A stretch of 64,000 bases of DNA from assembly GCA_022225965.2 (NCBI GenBank), contig JAKJXP020000048.1, forward strand, positions 132,876-196,875, in the 5' to 3' direction. Each line of letters opens with the position of its first letter. Within the stretch, counting starts at the first letter, position 1. Position numbers and translations under genes: made by a program. The notes beneath the pieces are model-generated. The model saw only the letters and a list, made by a program, of their open reading frames with translations. It was not told the DNA's origin and searched no databases. This document shows positions 11,163 to 20,416 of this stretch, in pieces. This DNA comes from Diatrype stigma. Its lineage: Eukaryota; Ascomycota; Sordariomycetes; Xylariales; Diatrypaceae.

Positions 11163-12344
11163 TCACAACTCCTGCCCCTTCAGCTCCTCCTCGGTCCACT
11201 CCCACAGCCTCTTCGACAGGCCCCTATCCGTCGTGAACCTGGACCCCAAGCCCGGCACGCCCACCGGCTCATAGTACTCCCCATTGATGAGGCCAGCACC
11301 CCTCCCACTCCTTCCCACCCCCCTGCCCCCTTTCTTCGCCGCCGGCGCAGTCGCGGCCCAGAGCGTGTTCTTGGTGCCGTCCGCCACCGACAGGCCGAAC
11401 AGGGGCACGAAGATGTACTTCAGCGCCCGGTACACGAAGCCGCCCTCGGGCTGGCTGAAGAGCTCCGTCCGCACCGTGCCCGGGTGGATCGACACCGTCG
11501 TGACCTGCGGCACCCGCTCCGCCATCTCCCGCGCCCACAGCACCAGCGCCAGCTTGCTCTGCCCGTACCGCTGCGTCCGCTCCAGGTGCGCTGCCGGGCC
11601 CTTCAGCGCGTCGAACACGATCCCGCCCGCGGGCGTGTACGAGTGCGCCGTCGAGCTGACGGCCACGATGCGCGGTCCCTGTCCATGTCCCTGTCCATCG
11701 CCCTCTTGCTCTTGTCCTTCCGAGGAGCGCAGCATCAGCGGCAGCAGCAGCTTGGCCAGCAGCACGTGCCCCACGTAGTTCAGCCCGAACCGCAGCTCGT
11801 ACCCGTCCTCGGTCGTCGCGGATACCGGCCCGCCCATCAGGCCCGAGTTCAGGATCAGGATGTCGAGGCGCGGCACCGCCGCCGCGACGGTCCGCGCCGC
11901 CTCGTGGACCGACGCGAACGACGCGAGGTCCAGCGGCACGAAGCGGGCTCGTAACGGTTCCTCCTCCTCCTCATCATCGTCTTCGTCATCCTCGTCCTCG
12001 TCGTTCTTGTTACCACTGCGGCGGCGGCGGCTGAGCTTGTGCCGCTGCCGGGCCTCGGCCGCGGCCCTCTCGACCTCGGCCACGACCTCCCGGCCGAGGG
12101 CGGCGTTCCGCGATGCGATCCAGATCTCGGCGGGCTGGTTGCCGGGCTGCGAGGCGAGATCCACGGCGGCCTGCCGCCCGATGCCCACCGTGCCGCCGGT
12201 GATCAGCACGATCTTGCCGGCGAGGGCGCCGGGCGGGATCTCGCGGGCCGGGTTCCATGACCGCACGCGGTCGCCTATCATCATGTGCGCGGCCTCCACG
12301 GTGATGTGGAGGGTGTTGCGGAGGACGCCGAGGATGTTGCCCAT
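11163..12344 (-). CDS. short-chain dehydrogenase/reductase (retinol-dehydrogenase-like)
   Basis: Intronless, 393 residues, ATG at 12344. A classical-type NAD(P)-dependent oxidoreductase: TGGTVGIG cofactor motif (49-56), LDLAS (138-142), the NAG-equivalent NSG (166-168), VSST with the catalytic Ser (229-232), and YGQSK with Tyr260 and Lys264. HPGTVRTEL follows, as in WW-domain-oxidoreductase and retinol-dehydrogenase relatives. The N terminus (about 40 residues before the Rossmann fold) is hydrophobic and may anchor it to a membrane. There is an unusual insert of basic residues and a run of 15 Asp/Glu (about 103-129) between alphaC and beta4, encoded by a GAN/GAR microsatellite that sits where SDRs normally have a short loop. 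The substrate is unknown. It is convergent with the transcription factor. Confidence 0.92.
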   Translation of the reverse strand: MGNILGVLRNTLHITVEAAHMMIGDRVRSWNPAREIPPGALAGKIVLITGGTVGIGRQAAVDLASQPGNQPAEIWIASRNAALGREVVAEVERAAAEARQRHKLSRRRRSGNKNDEDEDDEDDDEEEEEPLRARFVPLDLASFASVHEAARTVAAAVPRLDILILNSGLMGGPVSATTEDGYELRFGLNYVGHVLLAKLLLPLMLRSSEGQEQEGDGQGHGQGPRIVAVSSTAHSYTPAGGIVFDALKGPAAHLERTQRYGQSKLALVLWAREMAERVPQVTTVSIHPGTVRTELFSQPEGGFVYRALKYIFVPLFGLSVADGTKNTLWAATAPAAKKGGRGVGRSGRGAGLINGEYYEPVGVPGLGSRFTTDRGLSKRLWEWTEEELKGQEL

Positions 12345-13446
12345 GGTTGCGGCTGGGATGGTGATCTAGGGTGGGGGGAAAGGATAGAATTAGGTAATTA
12401 GGAAGTTGGGTGTAATTTTAAATTAGGTAGGTAGCTAGGTATGTAGTTAGGTCTTTATTAGAGTTTCCTCTAGTATTGCCCCCCTTTCTCTGGAACAGCT
12501 CCTGATATCAGCTCTCACTGAAGTCGGTGCGGGAACCGGGGATCTCTGAGCAGATAGCAAGGCCGAGTTAGGTCATCAAGATGGAGAGCAGGCAGTTATG
12601 TACTCATGTCCATTAATAAACACCGACTTCGCCGCAACCAGCAAATGTGTATAGAGTTCTGTGTATCGGTAGAACCTCGGTCCTCGGCCTATTATAGATC
12701 TACCAGAACTACCCCTGCGTGCGTTGTAGTCTCCAGAGCATAAGAACGCATGGCGAATCAAGGTCACGAGCGTGGCCAACACATCATACTAACCCGGTTC
12801 GTAATAGGGTCGTCACTTGAAATCCTTATTGGCAATGGAAGTGAAAAGGTCACAAGGTTAAAAACAATAGTGTCGGCCGAGATGCTAAGCTAGATCCTTG
12901 AAAGATCATCCTTCGTATACGTTTGTGAGAATTTAGGGGGGGATTCAATGTTTAGAAGAAGCCTGCAGTTCATTCTAAGCGATATTGACATAATCAATCC
13001 GTCTGTTGTAAATGATTAGCTCAGAAACCGCCAGGTTTGGTAATTTTGTTGGCTTCTCTTACCCTTTGCTTAATAAAGCAAGTATCCACCCGAAGCCTTC
13101 TAAAGAAGGAAGCGATACAGGGGCTATCACGTGATTTCGGCTCAATGGCTTATACATCACTAGGGAAAAGGGGGGGGAGCCTCCGGCCTCGTTACACATT
13201 ATTAGTTATGCATTTGCTCAAACGCCTAATTTCACATTATATCGTGACAACATCCATAATGAGCCATGATCAGAATGATGCCTCAATATGAGCCCAGTAC
13301 TCCTGGGCCAGTAGGACTCCACGGTTAAATCATGAGCCGTTTTTACAACTTCTTCCAGCCATAAATGAGGGGTAGAACTACAAGCATGGAAATGAAAAGA
13401 AGATGAATACCTGAGGATGACTAAGGAATGACAACTTAAACTATAC
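12345..13446. other. intergenic region
   Basis: 1.1 kb of mixed composition upstream of the SDR gene. Nothing gene-like is seen: short open frames, GGTAGGTAGCTAGGTA-type runs near 12425, and poly-G patches at 12937 and 13170. Confidence 0.5.
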
Positions 13447-13887
13447 CTAGCTAGTAGAATGTAAGAAAGTCTCGACCAACTGCATGAACCTCTCCCGCTC
13501 CTTCCTATGCTCCATATGACTCGAGCCCTCAAACACAACTCACACGATCCTTGGAATGGAACGGAACGAAGGCTCAACACACAGCTCTGGGACCTCGTTG
13601 TATCGGCCGTTGAGAAGCATTATATGAACGTTGTTATTCTTCGTCTGCTCCGAACCGTCCCAGTCTTTGAGGCTGCCATCACGTTAGTACTTGGGCGTTT
13701 CGAGGTTGCCGGTACGGTCACCCTCCTCTAAGAGCTCCTGGATGTCCCGCGGTAACTGAATGCGTAAGCGCTTACCACCTTCGACGAAGAGCGGGAAGCT
13801 AGCAGGCGATCCTGCTATAACCAGCTTGTTTAACCCGCCCGGCCGACGCGCGGCGTACATGTCCTTTGGATAGAACAGTATCGTATC
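13447..13887 (-). pseudogene. relic of an alpha/beta-hydrolase (proline iminopeptidase / L-amino acid amidase type)
   Basis: Reading leftward from 13887, the frame gives DTILFYPKDMY, LNKLVIAGSPASFPLF, IQLPRDIQELLEEGD and ETPKY, then a stop, then GSLKDWD, LLNGRYNE, CVEPSFRSIP, a second stop, and VFEGSSHMEHRKERERFM ending in TAG. These blocks occur in the same order in secreted or cytosolic proline-iminopeptidase-like alpha/beta hydrolases; the SSHM carries the family's catalytic His. The catalytic Ser block and the N-terminal half are missing, and about 60-70 residues seem deleted between ETPKY and GSLKDWD. The second stop (TGA) is at a position where Trp (TGG) is usual, a change consistent with RIP or ordinary decay. 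Non-functional. Confidence 0.72.
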
Positions 13888-14992
13888 TAGGGGTTTTCAA
13901 GTGTAATCATATGTAAGCCTACCTTGGCATAGGAAGTGCCATCGTGTGCGATACAAGGAGGCGAGCTATATAGGAGTCAGGGGAGGGGTGGGGGGTCGAA
14001 TGAAGCTCAAGTAAATGTGCGAAATGGGGGAGGCGTTGGCGATGGTAGCGTGTCTATTCTTCCAGACTTTAAGTGTCAACGACATCCCCCATCTGCATAT
14101 GCAACTTCATCTTTGCTATTGCAATGGATTATGGATCACGGTATGCCAAGGCAAATGCAAATGTGAGTGTTTGGGAAAAATTCCTAGGTGGTAATGGTTG
14201 CTCTGGGCAACAAGCAGGCTGCAGCAGGCTGCGATGGGCAAAACAAGAGGGAAATCGATGGCTTTGTAATGGGATTAGCCTACCAAAGACAAAGCTCTAG
14301 ACAATAGATAATCTGAATTGGAACAAGCTTCTTCAGTATGACCTAGCTGCTAACAGAAGTGATACAACGTTTTATATGCTTGTTGTTCACTCGAGATTAT
14401 TTCTGCTTACAACTGCAGGAATGCTTATAGCTATGGAGTATTGCATGCCGAGACCCATACTAGGACATCAAAACACAAAAAATAACATAAAAAAGAAAAA
14501 TAAAAAATCAAAACGTAAGGCAAATAACAAAAAGTTCAGGACCGGATTCGAACCATGGCTCCTTTGACCTGAAGGTGAGTCGACTCACACCCCGCCCAGA
14601 ACCTTGGTATCGAACCAGCCCTTACGGAACCACTAAGCAAACCAAGAGTCGACTTGGTTGCCTAATGTATCTTGGGGGAAATTTGCAATAATTGTGGTTA
14701 AGTAGGTGCCCTGCTTTGCTACTACATGTAGGTACGGTGGAAAGAACTTCCTCGCATATGGACTAATATCTGATTATTCGGTTTTGCTTCCCACTCTATC
14801 CTCTGCCTAGGTAGACCCAGAAACTTTCTTATTGCAAACCACCAAGCCTTGATACGTTATCCATATCTCAGATTTTGATACGAGGCCCTGTATTGTCTAG
14901 GCACGCCTTCCCTTCTCCATCATGGCAAGAGAGAGAAATCAACCCCTCCCCACCCCCCCCTTTTTCTTTTCTCTTCCCCCTGAAACCCCATA
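13888..14992. other. intergenic region with tRNA-like box A/B remnants
   Basis: 1.1 kb without a gene. On the minus strand 14640-14530 contains a box-A-like TTGCTTAGTGG (14630-14640), then GGTTCGATACC (14606-14616) and GGTTCGAATCC (14544-14554), but no complete cloverleaf could be drawn. Poly-pyrimidine runs lie at 14940-14980. Confidence 0.5.
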
Positions 14993-16846
14993 TCAGAAAA
15001 GCTCCCTACTCGGCTCCGGCACCATGATATGCGCGAGATACCAGATCTGCAACGCGAACGAACTTCCGTACTTCCCGCCCTGGCTCTCATAGGCATCTAC
15101 CGTCGCGGCGTCGCTCGCCTCCACCTCGCGGAAGACCTCGCTGAAGTCCTCTGGCGGGACCCGCCACCGAATCCGGAACGGCGGCGGCGGCTCCGCCACA
15201 CCGACCGACGCGAGCGGCGGCAGCAGCGGCTTGTCCCGCGCGAACCCCCGCTGCAGCGCCACGAAGTACCGCCAGAAGGTGTGCCGGCCGTCGCAGTACC
15301 AGCGCGCCGCCGCCTCGGTGCCGACGTGGACGAAGCTGACCGCGGGAATGCTTATCCGGCGGTCCGGGTTCTGGTTCTGGACCTGGGACAGCAGCGTCTG
15401 CTTGATCTCGCGCGCGCGACGCTCGAAGATCGAAGGGCCCGTCGGCGGCCACATGTATGCGAATGATGCCGAAGCCCTTGGCTCTGAAGGGGAGGAGGAA
15501 GACGAGGAGGAAGAGAATTCTAGCTGCTCCTGGTATCGGTACGAGTTGAGGCGCTGGTTCCTGATATCGACGAACGGCCGAAGCAAGTACGGGGCAGCTT
15601 CGTAGACCAGGTTACCCTCCACGAAGAAGTCCTTCCAATACATGGGACCGAGGGCATCGATCTCCTCAACGCGGAAGCAGCGCCAGGGCTGGGTGCCGCG
15701 GCCGTCCTCCGCTCGTCGGTTGTAATGATGCTTCTCGCGGTCCTTTGCGAAGCTGCGCTGTGGTAACCACATGCGACTGTTGCGGGCCTTTTTTGGCGGC
15801 GGCCGCGGCGGCGGTTGCTGCTTATCGCCGCTGTCCTCCCCCTCCTCCTTCGCACCCGCACCCTTACGACGCGGATAGATCCAGGCATCGAAGATGTTCT
15901 GGGTCCACGCCTCGAGGAGCAGCTCCCGGAGATCGGGCAGCAGCGGCAGGAGATTGGCGACGGCGCCGGGCAGTTGGCGGAGGAACCTCTCACCGGTGTT
16001 GTTGCAGCAGTGGCCGAGGACGACGCGGCGCACGCGTCGCAGGTCGCGCGACAGGAACGGGCCGACGTCCCACCAGCCGCCGGCGAGCAGCGCGCCGCGC
16101 TCGACCGCCGCCATCGGCGGCTCGCCTTCGTGGCCGAACGCGTCGTAGTACGCGTCGTGGTGCAGGTACTCGAAGACGAACGGCCGCGGCTCCACGTACA
16201 GCGCGTCGCGCCCGAAGTGGAACCAGGTGCGGCCCCCCGGCGACGACCGCGTCCCGAACGCGAGCTCGTACCCGGCGTCCACCAGCGCCGCGCGCGAGTC
16301 CGAGCACGTGTGCAGCAGGGCCGGGATGGGCGCCTCGCTCCGCAGGTGGGTCGAGCGCAGGAGCTCGAACGCCACTGCCGGCTGCTGCGCGAGCCAGTGC
16401 GCGGGGATCGGGGGCGTCGAGGGCGTGGGCGGCCAGGGCGAGGGGGGCGCGCGGGCGCGAGAACTCGTGAACCCGTGCTCCTTGAGGAGCGTCTGCCTTA
16501 GCAGCAGTGGTGGCTGCGCCGTCCCATCCTGATCGTCCTCCTGCTCCACGCGGAAGCGGTGGTGGCGGGCGTCCCGCAGCGGGTCGCGCCAGTTGTGCGC
16601 GAAGTAGGCGATGTCCGAGTGCAGCTTCTGGGCCATGCCAAGCGCGTCGGCTTGGAACTCGCGCTGGAAGCGCTCGTAGAGGTACGTCCAGCGGAAGCCA
16701 TCCCAGGTCCAGTCCGGCCGCGGGTAGTGGCGACGCGCCCTTCGGAAGTCGTCCACTTCGTCCTCCGCGAGCTCAAAATCCTCGATCACGTGCACGATCC
16801 GGGGTGGCGTGGCCAGGAGGTGTTGGGTGGCTAGTACCTTAGTCAT
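14993..16846 (-). CDS. 2EXR-like fungal protein with 5' end altered by a TRIM insertion
   Basis: The present open frame starts at an ATG at 16846 and encodes 617 residues; the frame continues upstream only through a GTG. Residues corresponding to SEAPIPALLHTCSDSRAALVDAGYELAFG and WFHFGRDALYVE match the middle of the fungal 2EXR domain, and LLATPPRIVHV resembles its earlier strand. The usual opening of the domain (F-x-L-P-x-E-x-R-x-x-IW) is absent, because the first nine codons (MTKVLATQH) are antisense to a transposon LTR that starts at 16821. The host coding sequence therefore begins within the target-site region at about 16820. Function of 2EXR proteins is unknown; they are abundant, fast-evolving fungal proteins. 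The low-complexity Pro/Lys patch and a Ser run in the C-terminal half are intact. Likely a truncated allele; a chimeric start cannot be excluded. Confidence 0.68.
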   Translation of the reverse strand: MTKVLATQHLLATPPRIVHVIEDFELAEDEVDDFRRARRHYPRPDWTWDGFRWTYLYERFQREFQADALGMAQKLHSDIAYFAHNWRDPLRDARHHRFRVEQEDDQDGTAQPPLLLRQTLLKEHGFTSSRARAPPSPWPPTPSTPPIPAHWLAQQPAVAFELLRSTHLRSEAPIPALLHTCSDSRAALVDAGYELAFGTRSSPGGRTWFHFGRDALYVEPRPFVFEYLHHDAYYDAFGHEGEPPMAAVERGALLAGGWWDVGPFLSRDLRRVRRVVLGHCCNNTGERFLRQLPGAVANLLPLLPDLRELLLEAWTQNIFDAWIYPRRKGAGAKEEGEDSGDKQQPPPRPPPKKARNSRMWLPQRSFAKDREKHHYNRRAEDGRGTQPWRCFRVEEIDALGPMYWKDFFVEGNLVYEAAPYLLRPFVDIRNQRLNSYRYQEQLEFSSSSSSSSPSEPRASASFAYMWPPTGPSIFERRAREIKQTLLSQVQNQNPDRRISIPAVSFVHVGTEAAARWYCDGRHTFWRYFVALQRGFARDKPLLPPLASVGVAEPPPPFRIRWRVPPEDFSEVFREVEASDAATVDAYESQGGKYGSSFALQIWYLAHIMVPEPSRELF

Positions 16847-16959
16847 CCTATCCACTCCAGTATATAGGCTAGCTCTCACACTCAGCTTCACAGCTGGAAC
16901 CTATACACTTACATATACCGATTTCACCACTTCTTCTTTCCCCTTCTTCCCTTACACTA
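16821..16959 (+). repeat. 5' LTR of the TRIM
   Basis: 139 bp, begins TGTTGGGTGG and ends TTACACTA; identical to 17878-18016. Its antisense strand supplies the ATG and first nine codons of the 2EXR-like reading frame. Confidence 0.9.
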
Positions 16960-16972
16960 GGTTATGAGCTCC
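16960..16972 (+). other. putative primer-binding site of the TRIM
   Basis: GGTTATGAGCTCC starts at the first base after the LTR. Its first ten bases are complementary to the conserved anticodon loop of initiator tRNA-Met (GCTCATAACC), the half-tRNA primer type used by copia-like elements. Confidence 0.6.
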
Positions 16973-17877
16973 TAATTGCTTCCACCGGCGGCGTTACGGC
17001 TTTATCGAGCGCGTTAATTGCTTGCCGGTATCTGCTGCAAGCTGCCAGCTTCCTTCCAGGGGCTGCGCAGAAATTTTTATCCATCCATCGGAACAACAAT
17101 CGCCGGCATTCGCGGACGATTTCCGACCTACAATTCAAACAATTCAACAATTCCAACAATTCTAATACAGCTAGGTTCAGGAAGCCTTGGGTGCTAACCC
17201 CTAAAAATCCTCAAGGTAGTGGAAGCCTTGGGATGGATACGTCCCTAAAAATCCTCATCTTTCGGCGTGGGCAAAGTCCCATTCCATTTCAAAATATCCG
17301 ACGATTCGGATTTTCATCTATCGCAGCAAATTTTGCAGCAAAAACCCACTAGTTTTGTGCGCCCCATACCCCCACAACTATTTTCGCTTGGTTTTATACC
17401 AAGCGCACACCTTGTTCGGCAATGGGGCAGCTAGCGTTGCTGTAGCGCTGCTGCCCGCATGCGCCCAAGGGACTCATTATCAACAACTTCACTTCTTCGT
17501 CGAGGTCCTGACCTAGGGGGCAGAACCTCGTACGACCCCTATACCTTTACGATATATTACCTACCTCAAATCCGCCGACGAGTCGATGTCAAAGAAACCA
17601 GTGCCCAAGAACCAAGAGCAAGAAGCCAGAACCAAAGGAGCCAGGGTGAAAGGGGCTCGAAGCAAAGTACCCGAGTAGCTAGAGACGAACAGAGCCAGGA
17701 GAAGGAATGGGGAGTATACGGAAGGATGGGATAGGGGGGTTTTATATACGCCGTACGTGTGCCATAGGGGCAGCCCGTCCACACACGTATAGGTGGTGTA
17801 CGTTAGTATGGCTCACGATGGCTTCGTACGTCAGTATGGCTTGCGATGCCTTCGTTTCCGAGTAGCCTAAGGGGCAG

Positions 17878-18016
17878 TGTTGGGTGGCTAGTACCTTAGT
17901 CATCCTATCCACTCCAGTATATAGGCTAGCTCTCACACTCAGCTTCACAGCTGGAACCTATACACTTACATATACCGATTTCACCACTTCTTCTTTCCCC
18001 TTCTTCCCTTACACTA
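17878..18016 (+). repeat. 3' LTR of the TRIM
   Basis: 139 bp, identical to 16821-16959, preceded by AAGGGGCAG and followed by the GGAGG target duplicate. Confidence 0.9.
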
Positions 18017-18021
18017 GGAGG

Positions 18022-18987
18022 TACTGCAGGGCAAGGCGATACGGGACGAGACGTCCGGAGTCGGTTAGCGAGCTGCTCAGCCTCTTGAAGCTATCCAGGG
18101 AACAACACAATCATGGGATTCGCTTACGATCTCCAGCCGCAGTTCGAACGGGAGGGAGCCAAACAGGGGATATGTCCTGAGTGTGGAAGGTGCTGCCTCG
18201 GGGTCGGGATCCATGGTGAATCGGTTCATTCACGAGATAATCGACAATAGCCCTAGATGCGACGGTTAAGTACAGAGGTAGGGAAAAGGCCGTTGTCACC
18301 AAATAAATAATACGTGATCTGCTTCAGAGCAATCATAGGTTGCCTCATCCCTCAGCCTCTTTTCGTGGGGCGGTGGCACAGCTGTGCGATTTGAGTCGCT
18401 AAGCCTTTTATGATCCCTCAGATCAAGAACGATTAAATCCTACCACCCACTCGGCCAGCGTACGTCCGTAACTTAGTGAGAAAGAAGTATGTGCAGTTCA
18501 GGAGGTGAGAGCCGAAGCTCGCCAGCCTTGACGACGGATACGAATACACCATCTTTATTGTCACGCGTGAAGAAGAGCCTTCACCGAGTACACCCCAAAT
18601 TATTATACGTCACCGAGTATACGGACTCGATGCATGTTGGTAATATTATACTCAATGAAGTGCCAGACCAAATCAATGAGACGGATACTGACTGGTAAAG
18701 AATGGTGATATAGCATTCTTGGAGTCGTATTACACAGTTACCTCCTTGGTGCAGTACCTCATACCCTGGACGTTTTGTCGTTACTGATGTCATGAAACAG
18801 CAACCTTTTAATGGGAGGAAAAGCTATGATTGGCACGGGGCAGAAAGGTAACCCTCCTTAACCAGCCCCCGGGTTTATCATCAGCGTGCGATAGTGCAGC
18901 TCCGCCAAAACCTGGCGCCAAAATGCCCCGCATCATTTCATCATATTTCTTCATGTTCATCATTTGGCAACGCCCTTCTTTACAAAA
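18022..18987. other. intergenic region upstream of the interrupted 2EXR-like gene
   Basis: Minus-strand reading just right of the TRIM gives YRLALQYL in frame with LLATPPRIVHV across the duplicated target, so about 30 codons of the interrupted gene may lie at 18017-18110. A CTAAC and CTGCAG next to the insertion could instead be an intron end. Nothing else is recognised up to the HTH gene. Confidence 0.45.
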
Positions 18988-19248
18988 ATGAACGTCGGTG
19001 GTCGTCCGAGATACAATATAGATGATTACCGAGAGGATGTCCAGCGCCTGTACGAAACTGGTGAATCTTATGATTCGATTATCCAGTTTGTATCCGGACA
19101 ACTAGGCCAGCCAGTATCCAAGCGTACGATCGAGAGGCGCATCAAGATATGGGGCGTGCAACGTCAACAGAGGCGATGCCGCACTAATGAAAGACGCGAT
19201 CGTGCTCGTGAACAAGTTCGTACCTACGAAAGCCAAGCGGGCAGTTGA
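18988..19248 (+). CDS. small helix-turn-helix protein
   Basis: 86 residues from the ATG at 18988. GRPRYNIDDYREDVQRLYE, then DSIIQFVSGQ, then VSKRTIERRIKIWGVQR fits a helix-turn-helix fold like the N-terminal DNA-binding module found in fungal transposon-associated and integrase-core proteins, where the R-T-I-x-R-R-hydrophobic-x-x-W-G signature is common. A basic tail follows. No catalytic domain follows, so it is either a stand-alone DNA-binding protein or a truncated remnant of such a larger protein. It stops only 71 bp before the LamB/YcsF start on the same strand. Function is not known. Confidence 0.5.
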   Translation: MNVGGRPRYNIDDYREDVQRLYETGESYDSIIQFVSGQLGQPVSKRTIERRIKIWGVQRQQRRCRTNERRDRAREQVRTYESQAGS

Positions 19249-19319
19249 GCTGAAGAATTGTCGAGCGGTAGCTAATTGTTGTTTCAACAACCCTTCTGGT
19301 CACATAGCCAGCAGGACCG

Positions 19320-20189
19320 ATGATGGGTGAGACACGCACGATAGAAATCAATTGCGATATGGGTGAAGGGTTTGGGAGATGGAAGATGGTGCGTTCCATC
19401 CACTCTACGGAATGCCCAGAAAACGAACGAGAGAAAAGGGGGGCCGATGCATGCAAACCAGTGAGCGACTGACAAATGGGTACCTAGGGCCCCGACGAGG
19501 AATTGATGCAACTGGTAGACGTGGCGAACGTGGCGTGCGGCTACCATGCCGGCGACCCATCTACCATGATGAAGACGATCCGCCTAGCGAAGCAGCACGG
19601 CGTCCGCGTCGGCGCCCATCCCGGCCTGCCGGACCTCTTGGGGTTCGGCCGGCGGCAGATGGCGATCAGCCCCGAAGACATGTATTCCATGGTCATCTAC
19701 CAGGTCGGCGCGCTGGGCGCCATGCTGGCCGCCGAGGGCATGCAGCTGAACCATGTCAAGCCGCACGGGGAGCTGTACTTCTACGTGCAGCGCGACGCCG
19801 AGATCCTCGACGCCGTGCTCCGCGCCGTCCGCGTCTTCCGCGTGCCCATATACGGGCCGTGGACGCGCGCCATGACGCAGGCTTGCGAACGCGTGGGCGT
19901 CCCGCTGATCCCGGAGCTCTACGTGGACATCGACTACGACGCCGATGGTCGGCTGGTCCCGGTCGCGAAGTCGGCCCCGGCCACCCCGGACTCGATCCGC
20001 CGGCGAGTGCTGGACTTTGCAGCCAAGGATGAGGTCACCTGCTCGGCTGGGTCCGTGGTGAATCTGGGGTTCGCGTCTAAGTCTTTCAGCATATGCATAC
20101 ACTCGGACTTGTCGGGTGCACTGAATAATGCGACTGCTGCTAGGGATGCCGTCGAACAGATCAAGAAGGCTGAGGAGGCTCGGGAATAA
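19320..20189 (+). CDS. LamB/YcsF family protein (5-oxoprolinase subunit A-like)
   Basis: Two exons, 19320-19388 and 19488-20189, 256 residues, the family's normal length; the start is one of two adjacent ATGs (19320 or 19323). N-terminal INCDMGEGFGRWKM, then GPDEELMQLVDVANVACGYHAGDPSTM, GVRVGAHPGLPD, LNHVKPHGELYF, IPELYVDIDYDADGRLVP and the C-terminal ICIHSDL are family signatures. Bacterial homologues (PxpA) act with PxpB and PxpC in ATP-dependent opening of 5-oxoproline to glutamate, and the founding fungal LamB was linked to lactam utilisation. No gene for the partner subunits lies in the window, so the complex and substrate here are inferred at best. The intron carries a CTGAC branch site. 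Confidence 0.93.
19389..19487 (+). other. intron in the LamB/YcsF gene
   Basis: 99 bp, donor GTGCGT, acceptor TACCTAG; joining it gives the conserved GFGRWKM-GPDEELM. Confidence 0.85.
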
Positions 20190-20416
20190 GCTGACAATTA
20201 TATTTTAAGCATCGGCTAGGGCAATCCTGAGAGCTCGTTGCTCATGTCAGTTTATGCAGCTCAAGTATCAGTCAGTGGGTCTCTGATACGAAGCTCATCT
20301 TTGCCCTCGATTCCACGAAGGTGTTACACAGGAGTGGGACGAAGGGTTATTGTATTGTATTCTGTATTTTTTTCTTTCTTTTTCTATATTCTTTTTTCTA
20401 TCTTATTCTATTAATC

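Larger units (their letters stand above)
16816..18021 (+). mobile_element. intact TRIM (miniature LTR retrotransposon) with 5-bp target duplication
   Basis: Two identical 139-bp direct repeats (16821-16959, 17878-18016) flank 918 bp; the element is 1196 bp. GGAGG occurs immediately outside both ends (16816-16820, 18017-18021). Directly after the left LTR is GGTTATGAGCTCC, and directly before the right LTR is AAGGGGCAG, a polypurine-like tract, so the element is oriented +. No gag or pol reading frame is present; internal DNA has a repeated GGAAGCCTTGGG/CCTAAAAATCCTCA unit near 17178 and 17221 and a GTATGGCT...GATG duplication near 17806-17850. Identical LTRs and absence of RIP-type mutation argue for recent insertion, although 139-bp repeats may be too short for RIP. 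Confidence 0.88.

Noticed and set aside
15745..16501. two open frames over 220 codons antisense to the 2EXR-like gene
   Set aside because: Arg/Ala/Pro-rich GC-bias shadows without domain features.
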